From the NCBI RefSeq assembly GCF_008638345.1, contig NZ_VTVA01000017.1, forward strand, positions 255-64,254: 64,000 nt of DNA. The letters run 5' to 3'. The stretch comes from Pseudomonas saliphila (GTDB taxonomy: Bacteria > Pseudomonadota > Gammaproteobacteria > Pseudomonadales > Pseudomonadaceae). The stretch's first letter is position 1. The number at the start of each line of letters is the position of its first letter. The notes beneath the pieces are model-generated. The model saw only the letters and a list, made by a program, of their open reading frames with translations. It did not search any database and had not been told where the DNA came from. The translations under genes and the position numbers were made by a program. Below, in pieces: positions 9,449-16,668 of this stretch.

Positions 9449-10285
9449 ATGGCTGCAATCGGGCGCTTCAACACACTGCAAATTGTCAAACACACCGGAT
9501 TCGGTCTCTATCTGGATGGCGGACCGGATGGCGAAATATTGCTGCCGAACCGCTACATCCCCAAGGATCAGCCGACCGAAGTCGATGACTGGCTAAATGT
9601 GTTCATCTATCTGGACAGCGAAGACAAGCTAATCGCCACCACCGAAACGCCCAAGGCGCAGGTGGGCGAATTCGCCAGTTTGAAAGTCGCGGAGATCAAC
9701 CAGGTCGGTCTGTTTCTGGATTGGGGTCTGCCCAAGGACGTCCTGCTACCCCATTCCGAGGAAAAGCGCCCCCTCAAAGAGGGCGATTACTGTGTGGTGT
9801 ATCTGTATCTGGACCGGCATACGCGCCGTATCACCGCTACGGCATACCTGGACAGGCATCTCGACAAACTCCCGGTGCGCTACAACCCGGGTGATGCGGT
9901 TGAGCTGCTGGTGGTGTCACCCACTGATCTCGGTTACAAAGCCATTATCAATGACTCGCATTGGGGGCTGATTCACAAGAATGAGGTGTTCAAGTTCCTG
10001 CGCAGCGGCATGCGCGAAAAAGGCTATATCAAGGAGATTCGTGCCGACGGCAAGATCAGCCTGAGCCTGCAGCCGGTTGGCAGCGACGCAGGAGATCAGC
10101 TGCAGCAGCAGATTCTGGCCCAGCTCGATGCGCAGCAAGGCGTGCTGGCACTGAGCGACAAGAGCCCGCCGGAAGCCATTAGCAAAGCCTTTGGGGTGAG
10201 CAAGGGCAGCTTCAAGAAAGCCATTGGTGGTCTGATGAAACAGGGCCTGATCGTGATCCACCCGGACCGTATCGAGCGCTGCTAG
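9449..10285 (+). CDS. CvfB-like S1 RNA-binding protein
   Basis: A 278 aa protein with tandem S1-like OB folds and a C-terminal winged helix, the organisation of the CvfB/YitL family. The pattern GLYLDGGPDGEILLPNRY is the first S1 motif, LFLDWGLPKDVLLPHSE the second, and GYIKEIRADGKISLSL the third. The end (SKAFGVSKGSFKKAIGGLMKQG) is the winged helix. CvfB proteins bind RNA and affect virulence factor expression in Gram-positives; the role in pseudomonads is unclear. Monocistronic, convergent with the DedA-like gene. Confidence 0.88.
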   Translation: MAAIGRFNTLQIVKHTGFGLYLDGGPDGEILLPNRYIPKDQPTEVDDWLNVFIYLDSEDKLIATTETPKAQVGEFASLKVAEINQVGLFLDWGLPKDVLLPHSEEKRPLKEGDYCVVYLYLDRHTRRITATAYLDRHLDKLPVRYNPGDAVELLVVSPTDLGYKAIINDSHWGLIHKNEVFKFLRSGMREKGYIKEIRADGKISLSLQPVGSDAGDQLQQQILAQLDAQQGVLALSDKSPPEAISKAFGVSKGSFKKAIGGLMKQGLIVIHPDRIERC

Positions 10286-10307
10286 GCGCTAGCGGTTTGC
10301 AGCGACA

Positions 10308-10326
10308 GCCCGGCGCCGAACCGGGC
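10308..10326. terminator. Weak hairpin between convergent genes
   Basis: GCCCGG and CCGGGC form a 6 bp stem around a 7-base loop between two convergent stop codons. There is no T run on either strand, so terminator function is a guess from position. Confidence 0.25.
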
Positions 10327-10328
10327 CG

Positions 10329-10928
10329 TCAACCCGGCAAGTCAAACCACAGCCAGGCCCCGGCCAGCACCAATAACAGTGCGCCCAGCGGTTTGGAATA
10401 TTGATCCCAAAAGCGCGTCGCCGCCTCGCCGGCAATCGCCACCAACAACGCCAGACCGAAATAGCGCACGCCGCGGCCAATCATCGCGGCGAGCAGAAAC
10501 AGAGCTATCGGATACCCATTGGCTCCGGCGGCCAGCATGGCGATCTGAAAGGGCACCGGGATGATGCCAATGGAGAGAATGGCGACAAAGCCATCCTCGC
10601 TGAAGCGTTGCTGGAATTGCTCGTAGGACTCCTGACTACCAAAGAAACTGATCAGCGTGTCGCCCCACTGATCCATGGCGAACACACCAAAGTAATAGCC
10701 CAGCGTGGCAGCCGTCAGGTTGCCCGCCAGCGCTACCCCGGCAACGGTCCATTTGCGCTCGGGATGACAAAGCATCCACGGAATCAGAATGACTTCAATA
10801 GGAATCGGCACCAACAGCGTCTCGGCCATTGATGCCGCAAATAACAGCCAGAGTGCATGGCGCGAACGATCAAGCCGGTCAAGCCAGGCCGTGGGGGAAG
10901 TAACTTTCGGCAAATCCAGTACCCTCAA
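10329..10928 (-). CDS. YqaA/DedA-type (VTT domain) membrane protein
   Basis: A 199 aa polytopic inner membrane protein. Residues AETLLVPIPIEVILIPWML carry the proline-rich re-entrant motif of the SNARE-associated/VTT family. IPVPFQIAMLAAGANGYPIALFLLAAMIGRGVRYF is the second conserved block with a conserved Arg. E. coli YqaA is a shorter relative. DedA-type proteins act in lipid carrier recycling and membrane potential maintenance, but this YqaA subgroup has no established function. The frame starts at a TTG at 10928; another TTG five codons in has a better-placed GAGGG, so the start is uncertain. Confidence 0.8.
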   Translation of the reverse strand: MRVLDLPKVTSPTAWLDRLDRSRHALWLLFAASMAETLLVPIPIEVILIPWMLCHPERKWTVAGVALAGNLTAATLGYYFGVFAMDQWGDTLISFFGSQESYEQFQQRFSEDGFVAILSIGIIPVPFQIAMLAAGANGYPIALFLLAAMIGRGVRYFGLALLVAIAGEAATRFWDQYSKPLGALLLVLAGAWLWFDLPG

Positions 10929-11044
10929 AACCTACCAATCCCGATAAGACCATCGCATTGAGGTACTGGTTCGCTCTAACCAACCTGTTCAGAGACTGCC
11001 GGTGAGAACCCCGACGCGGCAACGACGCCGCGCCGGAGCTGGCG

Positions 11045-11590
11045 TCAGGGCCGGTTAGGCGCTTCCCGGTTAGCCGCGTCCATACCGCTGACCTGCGGCG
11101 CGTCCTGGCTACTGCCCTGCCCCGTGGCAGCCCGCCCGCGCATTTTTTCAGCCCCCTGGGGGAAGCCGCTACGGTCGCCGTAATCAAACACCGTGACCGG
11201 GTGTTTTTCCTGCCTCAAACCTCGCGCACAGGCAAAGTCCGCCGCAGTCACTGCTGCTACCGCGCCCAGCGCCATGGAGGTATTCACTGGCTCGTAACCT
11301 CGCTGGGCGGCCACGCCCAGGGTGGCCAGGTCCAGCGCATCGCCACCCAGGCGCGCATAGATCCACGGCGCGGGCTTGTCGGTCATCAACAGCCCCACCC
11401 CGGTTGCGATTTCGCGCAGACCATAGAGTCGCAGCAAGCCGACGCTGCCCGGCAAGCCAAGGGTACTGGCCAGCGCCCGGGGCATCAGCAACTCGGCAAC
11501 CCCCATGCCGATGCTCAGCCAGCCCAGACTCCGCGCCGCCTTGCGCGCTGCATGGTTATTGCGGTACTCCTGATTTGATTTGCGTTGCAT
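11045..11590 (-). CDS. Small membrane protein partner of the alcohol dehydrogenase
   Basis: A 181 aa protein with hydrophobic stretches at SLGWLSIGMGVAELLMP, GLREIATGVGLLM and SMALGAVAAVTAADFA, resembling DUF4267-like membrane proteins. The C-terminal third is polar and low complexity (Gly, Ala, Ser, Asn). GGAG nine bases upstream favours ATG 11590 over ATG 11596. It lies 13 bp downstream of the zinc dehydrogenase gene on the same strand, so the pair is almost certainly one operon. Function unknown. Confidence 0.75.
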   Translation of the reverse strand: MQRKSNQEYRNNHAARKAARSLGWLSIGMGVAELLMPRALASTLGLPGSVGLLRLYGLREIATGVGLLMTDKPAPWIYARLGGDALDLATLGVAAQRGYEPVNTSMALGAVAAVTAADFACARGLRQEKHPVTVFDYGDRSGFPQGAEKMRGRAATGQGSSQDAPQVSGMDAANREAPNRP

Positions 11591-11603
11591 GGTCATAGTC
11601 TCC

Positions 11604-12776
11604 TCAGGGCTTCAGCACGACTTTGACACAGCCGTCATGCTTGTCGCGGAAGGTCTTGTACAGCTCCGGGCCGTCTTCAAGGCTGGCCGTGTGCGTGATG
11701 ACGAAGGATGGATCGATCTGTCCATCCTGTATTCGCTTGAGCAGATCATCAGCCCAGCGCTGCACGTGGGTCTGCCCCATGCGGAAGGTAAGTGATTTGT
11801 TCATGGCGGCGCCGAAGGGCAACTTATCCAGCAGACCGCCGTACACGCCGGGAATCGACAGAGTGCCGCCCGGCCTGCAGACATACATCATTTCGCGCAA
11901 CACGTGCGGCCGGCCCGTTTCCATCATGGCCGCCTGCTTGACCCGGTCATACATGGCGTCGATCGATCGCGCCGCGTGGGACTCCATGCCAACCGCATCG
12001 ATACATTTTTCGGGGCCCTTGCCCTTGGTCAATTCGTTCAGGCGTTCGATCACGCTCTCTTCATCAAAATTGATGGTGATCGCGCCCCCGGCACGGGCCA
12101 TGGACAACCGCTCCGGGACATTGTCGATGCACACAACCTGTTCGGCGCCAAGCAGAATGGCGCTGCGAATGGTGAATTGTCCGACCGGGCCGGCGCCCCA
12201 GATAACGACGGTGTCGGTACGCTGAATGTCGCACTGCACTGCAGCTTGCCAGCCGGTGGGGAAAATATCCCCGAGGAACAGGGCCTGCTCATCAGTCATG
12301 CCGTCGGGCACGACCACCGGCCCAACGTCAGCGAAAGGCACCCTGACGAATTCAGCCTGGCCACCGTCATAGCCCCCGGTAAGCTGTGTATATCCGAACA
12401 AGCCTGCGGTGGTATGACCAAACATTTTATCGGCCAGCTTGGCGTTGCGATTGCTCCGTTCGCATACCGAGAAATTCCCGCGCTGGCACTGGTCGCACTC
12501 GCCGCAGCTGATAGTGAAGGGCACAACTACCCGGTCGCCAACCTTGAGTTTCTTGTTGGCAGACCCGACCTCCATCACCTCCCCCATAAACTCGTGACCC
12601 ATTATGTCGCCGTGGGTCATGCCCGGCATGAAGCCGTCATATAGATGCAGGTCGGAACCGCAGATGGCGCAGGACGAGACTTTTACAATGGCGTCGCGCG
12701 GATCTTCTATGGAGGGGTCAGGTACGTGATTATCACAACGAATGTCTTTCTTGCCATGCCAGCGGAGTGCTCTCAT
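11604..12776 (-). CDS. Zinc-dependent alcohol dehydrogenase, formaldehyde-dehydrogenase-like
   Basis: A 390 aa medium-chain dehydrogenase. Catalytic zinc ligands are in CGSDLHLY and GHEFMGE. The structural zinc lobe is [15 protein letters not shown]. The Rossmann motif is WGAGPVGQF, followed by the acidic VCIDN strand end that usually indicates NAD preference. A long insertion after [19 protein letters not shown] is typical of the FDH-like subgroup active on formaldehyde or larger alcohols; the substrate here is not determinable. AGGAG lies seven bases before the ATG. It leads the two-gene operon with the small membrane protein. Confidence 0.92.
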   Translation of the reverse strand: MRALRWHGKKDIRCDNHVPDPSIEDPRDAIVKVSSCAICGSDLHLYDGFMPGMTHGDIMGHEFMGEVMEVGSANKKLKVGDRVVVPFTISCGECDQCQRGNFSVCERSNRNAKLADKMFGHTTAGLFGYTQLTGGYDGGQAEFVRVPFADVGPVVVPDGMTDEQALFLGDIFPTGWQAAVQCDIQRTDTVVIWGAGPVGQFTIRSAILLGAEQVVCIDNVPERLSMARAGGAITINFDEESVIERLNELTKGKGPEKCIDAVGMESHAARSIDAMYDRVKQAAMMETGRPHVLREMMYVCRPGGTLSIPGVYGGLLDKLPFGAAMNKSLTFRMGQTHVQRWADDLLKRIQDGQIDPSFVITHTASLEDGPELYKTFRDKHDGCVKVVLKP

Positions 12777-13033
12777 GGAAATCTCCTGTTCGGGTGAACG
12801 AATGCCGCGTGGTGATTCCTTCGAGTACTACTGCGCACGCTGCGCAGCAGGCGCTTTCCACTGCTGATTACCGGAGGCAGACACCGGCGTGTCACGGCGA
12901 TTGCATACAGAAAATTAGTACCTGGCATGCAGACAAAAGTTGCCAATCCGTGCAAGATTGCTGCAGATTACCGACGAGCTGTTGCGCTTTCGGGTTTTTC
13001 GCCGCAATTCGAGGGCTAATCGACAAACTCAGG

Positions 13034-13060
13034 GAACTTGCAAGGATCGCTGGGATCTTG
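13034..13060 (+). promoter_or_regulatory. Candidate AlgU (sigma-22/RpoE-like) promoter before the response regulator
   Basis: GAACTT at 13034-13039, 16 bp spacer, then TCTTG at 13056-13060, against the AlgU pattern GAACTT-N16/17-TCtgA. GGGATC and GATCCC (13052-13057 and 13068-13073) form a dyad across the probable start site. This lies in the 414 bp gap 12777-13190, which otherwise shows no convincing gene; its left end must also hold the dehydrogenase promoter. Confidence 0.4.
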
Positions 13061-13190
13061 TATAGCGGATCCCTTCATCGCCCCGCCTCGCTTGCTGACC
13101 TCAATGAATGTGCCGAGGAAACGCAAAAACGGGCGAGACAAACAGTCGCTTCAGGGCGGCGATAGATTGCAAAAAATTAATGGTTGCATC

Positions 13191-13559
13191 ATGAACGTAC
13201 TGATTGTGGAAGACGAAGCACTGATAGCAATGCTTCTCGAAGAAATGCTCGACACCCGCGGCTATAGCGTCGCAGCCCATGCGTCGACACTCGCTGAAGG
13301 CGAGACGATGGCGTCATCGCTGGACTTCGATGTGGCTATTCTGGATGTGAGCCTGGCAGGCGAGGCGGTGTTCCCGGTGGCCGAACTGTTATCGGACCGC
13401 GGCATCCCTTTTGTCTTCACAACCGGGTATGGCGCGGCAGGCATGCCTGAAGCCTGGGCCGATCGTCCAGTCTTCGGAAAGCCCTACGACATCGAGCCTC
13501 TGATCGAAACCATTCAGCAGCTGGTGCCAAACACAACGGTGGCAGCAGGCGCGGTATGA
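13191..13559 (+). CDS. Single-domain response regulator (receiver only)
   Basis: A 122 aa stand-alone receiver domain. The acidic pocket is VEDEALIA, the phospho-acceptor Asp is in VAILDVSLAG, the conserved Thr is in FVFTTGYG and the Lys is in FGKPYD. The FGKPY ending and the GYGAAGMP segment resemble receivers that follow HWE/HisKA_2 kinases in alphaproteobacteria, so horizontal origin or partnership with a remote hybrid kinase is possible. No kinase gene lies nearby. The ATG at 13191 has only a weak ribosome site. Confidence 0.88.
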   Translation: MNVLIVEDEALIAMLLEEMLDTRGYSVAAHASTLAEGETMASSLDFDVAILDVSLAGEAVFPVAELLSDRGIPFVFTTGYGAAGMPEAWADRPVFGKPYDIEPLIETIQQLVPNTTVAAGAV

Positions 13560-13661
13560 GCCAGGCTCATACTGCCATCCGCGCCTGAATCTCCCCCGCC
13601 CCACCTATGTAACGCCTCACGCCCGGCTCGGCTGAGAGTCCATGGTCTACACGGCACCAAG

Positions 13662-13689
13662 GAACTTCATTACTGTTCCACACTTCTAT
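13662..13689 (+). promoter_or_regulatory. Second candidate AlgU-type promoter
   Basis: GAACTT at 13662-13667, a 17 bp spacer and TCTAT at 13685-13689, 32 bp before the ATG of the secreted protein gene. The -10 match is partial. Its value lies mainly in the neighbouring gene having a similar element. Confidence 0.3.
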
Positions 13690-13720
13690 ATCTGAACATT
13701 CCTGATGTCAGAGGTAGAAC

Positions 13721-14080
13721 ATGAATAAGACCCTCTTAGCCTGTGGATTCATTGCCTGCTTCCCCCTTATCGCTGCGGCGGATAACGTGGAACTGGACAA
13801 GGAATTGAACGGATTGGATATCGAAACTGAAGTAGTGGGTGACACCACCACCGAAGCCGGGCCAGCACCAGGCGGTGCCGGCGGGATACAAGCACTGAAA
13901 GTGACTAACAACGGCGATGTCCGTGCTAGCTGCCGGCTTGAACCCCATCCGTCAGAAACAGCGATGACCGGCTCACCCGCGACTGCAATAGAAGCGGGGG
14001 AGTCCGCCACATTGCGCCTGGAAGGCAGCTATTCGAGTGCGACCATCCGCGCCAAACTGATTTGCGAAGACGATAGTTGA
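13721..14080 (+). CDS. Small secreted protein of unknown function
   Basis: A 119 aa protein with a clear signal peptide (residues 1-20, cleavage likely after LIAAA). The mature part is acidic, with a Gly/Pro-rich linker near residue 48, and two cysteines (SCRLEP and LICEDD) that could form a disulfide in the periplasm. Similar short Pseudomonas proteins are sometimes mislabelled as 3-phosphoglycerate kinase; nothing here supports that. GAGGTAG lies upstream of the ATG. Possibly an envelope stress-induced protein given the AlgU-like promoter. Confidence 0.72.
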   Translation: MNKTLLACGFIACFPLIAAADNVELDKELNGLDIETEVVGDTTTEAGPAPGGAGGIQALKVTNNGDVRASCRLEPHPSETAMTGSPATAIEAGESATLRLEGSYSSATIRAKLICEDDS

Positions 14081-14106
14081 GCGATTGTCGGATCCGGAAG
14101 CATTAC

Positions 14107-14136
14107 GCAGGCTCAGGGTTCGCCTCCTGAGTCTGC
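14107..14136 (+). terminator. Imperfect 11 bp hairpin after the secreted protein gene
   Basis: Arms 14107-14117 and 14126-14136 pair at 10 of 11 positions around an 8-base loop. There is no T run, so this may be a weak or Rho-assisted terminator. Confidence 0.3.
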
Positions 14137-14180
14137 CAGGCACCACGATTCATCCGTCAGGCGATTCATAAGGAATAACA

Positions 14181-14885
14181 TTGAAACCGGGTATTCTGGT
14201 GATCGACATCGGCGGAAACGGCATCAAGGCCGCTGTCGTCGACGAGCAAGGCAATTTGTTAAGTGAACGCCGGCGCGTGCTCACTCCTCACCCCTGTTTG
14301 CCGTCCGTGCTGATCGATACCGTTGTCGAATTGGTAGCGCCCTGCCCGGCCTATAACCGAATCTCCATCGGCTTCCCCGGCGCCATCCGCAACGGCCTTA
14401 TTCTTACCGCAGCGAATCTTGATAGTCGTGAATGGATCGGCTTCGACCTGCCTGAAGCGCTGTCCCGGCGCCTGGGCAACCATCCCGCGCGCATCATCAA
14501 TGATGCGGACCTGCAAGGCTTTGCCTTGATTCAGGGTAAGGGACTGGAGCTGGTACTCACGTTGGGAACAGGCTTTGGCTCGGCGCTGTTTCGCAACGGC
14601 CAATTGATGCCGCACCTGGAACTCGCGCATCATCCGCTCGCTGACAACCTCACCTATGATCAGTACTTGGGCAATGCCGTGCTTCAACAGATCAGTGCAG
14701 ACGTATGGTGCGACCGATTATTGCGGGCGCTGGATATCCTGGAAATTCTGCTGCGCCCCGATCGGATTATTCTGACCGGGGGCAACGTGCGGCTCGTGAA
14801 TGTGGAACTGCCACCCACGGTGAGCATTGCGCCCAGCGATACCGGCCTCGGCGGTGGCGCCGCGCTGTGGAGGCATTCGAGCTAA
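14181..14885 (+). CDS. ROK-type sugar kinase, PpgK-like
   Basis: A 234 aa member of the actin-like ATPase/ROK group. VIDIGGNGIKAAVVD is the phosphate-1 loop, INDADLQGFA the catalytic Asp region, LTLGTGFGSALF the phosphate-2 loop, and IILTGGNVR the adenosine motif. Length and the loss of the usual ROK zinc cluster resemble polyphosphate/ATP glucokinases, so glucose phosphorylation is the likeliest activity, with polyphosphate as possible donor. It starts at a TTG preceded by AAGGA. It stands alone, converging on the PRTase-HAD gene. Confidence 0.75.
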   Translation: MKPGILVIDIGGNGIKAAVVDEQGNLLSERRRVLTPHPCLPSVLIDTVVELVAPCPAYNRISIGFPGAIRNGLILTAANLDSREWIGFDLPEALSRRLGNHPARIINDADLQGFALIQGKGLELVLTLGTGFGSALFRNGQLMPHLELAHHPLADNLTYDQYLGNAVLQQISADVWCDRLLRALDILEILLRPDRIILTGGNVRLVNVELPPTVSIAPSDTGLGGGAALWRHSS

Positions 14886-14943
14886 CGCTGCATAGGGTGC
14901 AGCGGCGGGCGAGTAGCACCCGCCAGATCAAGCCCCTGGGTGC

Positions 14944-15915
14944 TCAGTTCGCTACCGGCCAGTAGCGTCCAACCAAGCGCTTAACCTTGCCTGCCGCCTT
15001 GTCACGGAAGGTTAACCCCTTACGCAACGCCTGCGCTTTCACCCCTGCCAGACTGGCGCCTGGCGTGTACATCTCGTTTGTTTCAAGACAGAACACCGGC
15101 TTGCTGGCCAAGCGCACAATCTCCCGCGCGTGGATTTCCCTGTTCTCGATAAACAACACCGCATGCGGATCGCTGCGATACACATTGGCTTTGAACTGCT
15201 GTTGAGTTTTCAGTCGACAGTGTTCAGCAGCCTCGGGCAAATCAAGCATGTGCAGGTGCTGGTAGCGCACGCCATGACGTTCCAGCCAGGCTTCAGTCTC
15301 GGGACGGTATTTTTCCAGCCGGTTGGCGACCAGATGCTTGACTTCAATGGAGGGAACGAACAACGGCTTGGCACTGTTGAGAAATTCCCGGTAGGTGGCT
15401 CCGCCGTCAGTCTGCGCCGGAGTCGGTTCGACGCAGAGCACACCGTCCATGTCCAGACAGGCATAGCTGATCAGAGGATGGTGCATGATATTCCATTCGA
15501 ATACCCGCGGTTGCTCCACGGTTTCCAGGACGATATCCACCGCATCGGCGTTGTTTCGCTGTGCAAACGCGACCATCGTCACCACTTCGCCGGCAAAGAA
15601 GTTCTTTACCTTGTTGAAGGCGTCACGCATGGACCCGCCAGAGGCGATGCTGTCATCCACCAGCAGCACCTTCTTGGCCTGTTGCGGAGACGCAAGCGCG
15701 TCATGTTTGTAGGTCCGGGTATGCCCCTTCTTCAGCGCGTCATTACGCTCAAACGAATAGAGGTCAGTTAGCGGGAGGTTGAGCTTCAACGCGACAATGC
15801 TTGCCACCAACATCCCGCTCCGCGGGATGCCTACCACCAGATCAACGTCAGGGGGCACCTTGCTAGCAAATCGATTGGTCAGTGCCGAAAGATCGCTGAC
15901 ACTTCGATAGTTCAC
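14944..15915 (-). CDS. Phosphoribosyltransferase-HAD fusion protein
   Basis: A 323 aa two-domain protein. Residues about 1-140 are a type I PRTase with the PRPP loop VLLVDDSIASGGS at 83-94 and an orotate/hypoxanthine-PRTase-like GIPRSGM loop at 29-35. Residues from about 150 are a HAD-like domain beginning with the nucleophile motif LDMDGVLC (154-161). It starts at GTG with AAGGAG upstream. It lies 156 bp behind the small RWVF-ending protein on the same strand and may be its co-transcribed partner. A PRTase joined to a phosphatase could make and dephosphorylate a ribosylated intermediate, as in some glycan pathways; the substrate is unknown. Confidence 0.78.
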   Translation of the reverse strand: MNYRSVSDLSALTNRFASKVPPDVDLVVGIPRSGMLVASIVALKLNLPLTDLYSFERNDALKKGHTRTYKHDALASPQQAKKVLLVDDSIASGGSMRDAFNKVKNFFAGEVVTMVAFAQRNNADAVDIVLETVEQPRVFEWNIMHHPLISYACLDMDGVLCVEPTPAQTDGGATYREFLNSAKPLFVPSIEVKHLVANRLEKYRPETEAWLERHGVRYQHLHMLDLPEAAEHCRLKTQQQFKANVYRSDPHAVLFIENREIHAREIVRLASKPVFCLETNEMYTPGASLAGVKAQALRKGLTFRDKAAGKVKRLVGRYWPVAN

Positions 15916-16071
15916 TAACTACTCCTTAGGCTTGTCATTGGTTTTATTACAACAGAAACCACGCACATCCAGCTTCCGCCGTTGCCGATTGCTGAGATGC
16001 ACGTCTCGTCATCGATCGGATAACGGCCGCGGGAGCGGACCGTGGTGGCAAATCATCAATCAACATCTCGC

Positions 16072-16362
16072 TCAAAAGACCCACCGCGGGGTAGCGGTTT
16101 CAGACGCCATTTGGGAAACGGCCGGAAGCTGCGAGACGGTTGGGAGGGTGGCGGCCTGCACGTCCGTGCGCTGGGACAACGACATGGGCTGAGCCTGCGC
16201 TTCAGCAAATCTGACAGACCCGAACTCCAGCGTCGCAGCGCGTTCCCAGGTGCCCGCGGACGGCACCTGGTGATCCATGGAAGATTGACCGAGTAAAAGG
16301 ACCCCGAGCGCGGCGGCCAGAATCAGCGGTGTCCGTTGTACAAAAGCGATATGAAGACTCAT
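16072..16362 (-). CDS. Small membrane-anchored protein ending in RWVF (copy A)
   Basis: A 96 aa protein with one hydrophobic segment near the N-terminus (about residues 11-25) and a polar tail rich in Ser, Ala, Gln and Thr that ends TPRWVF. The tail is probably periplasmic. The ATG at 16362 is chosen because GGGGAG is six bases upstream; the ATG at 16368 would abut it. The last four residues are identical to those of a second small protein at 40008-40253, although the middles do not align. Both genes have sigma-54 promoters and a common upstream DNA element. Family and function unknown. Confidence 0.72.
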   Translation of the reverse strand: MSLHIAFVQRTPLILAAALGVLLLGQSSMDHQVPSAGTWERAATLEFGSVRFAEAQAQPMSLSQRTDVQAATLPTVSQLPAVSQMASETATPRWVF

Positions 16363-16416
16363 GTGCATCTCCCCAAAGCATTGGCTAAAAGAGCTCTAAC
16401 GCGTGGAGAGAATGTC

Positions 16417-16431
16417 GCAAGTCCTGTGCCA
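16417..16431 (-). promoter_or_regulatory. Sigma-54 promoter of the copy A gene
   Basis: Read on the minus strand, TGGCACAGGACTTGC has GG and GC separated by exactly ten bases and matches TGGCAC-N5-TTGC at every fixed base. It lies about 55 bp before the ATG at 16362. Confidence 0.78.
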
Positions 16432-16495
16432 GTTCACACTTTCGGGTATTTCGTGTTAAATCAATGTGTTACAGAAAACAAAAGTCCGAACCACC

Positions 16496-16550
16496 ATGCA
16501 TGCTGCATGATGTGGCCTTTTAATATCGTGCAAAGTGCAAAGCTTTGCAC
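16496..16550 (-). promoter_or_regulatory. Upstream activator element shared with the 39.8 kb locus
   Basis: On the minus strand this region begins with the perfect palindrome GTGCAAAGCTTTGCAC (16535-16550). It continues with TTGCACG, TATTA, GGCCA, TC, TGCA and ATGCA blocks in the same order and near-identical spacing as at 39839-39877. It lies roughly 70-130 bp upstream of a sigma-54 promoter, the usual place for an enhancer-binding protein. The rest of the 300 bp gap up to the chemoreceptor shows no gene. Confidence 0.6.
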
Positions 16551-16668
16551 GCCAGCGGGAACTTTTGACAACCCGCAGTGCCGGGCTCGCACCTATCCCC
16601 AGCGGTCTATTCAAATAGACAGCCAATATAATGCCCGGTGCCCTGCCGACGGCCCGCTGGGCAGGCAA

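Noticed and set aside
12767..13165. 132-codon plus-strand open frame in the gap before the response regulator
   Set aside because: It begins inside the dehydrogenase start, has no ribosome site or family-like features, and covers the AlgU-like promoter.
16072..16362. RWVF protein as a PEP-CTERM/exosortase substrate
   Set aside because: There is no PEP motif, C-terminal membrane helix or basic end; the helix is N-terminal and the chain ends in RWVF.
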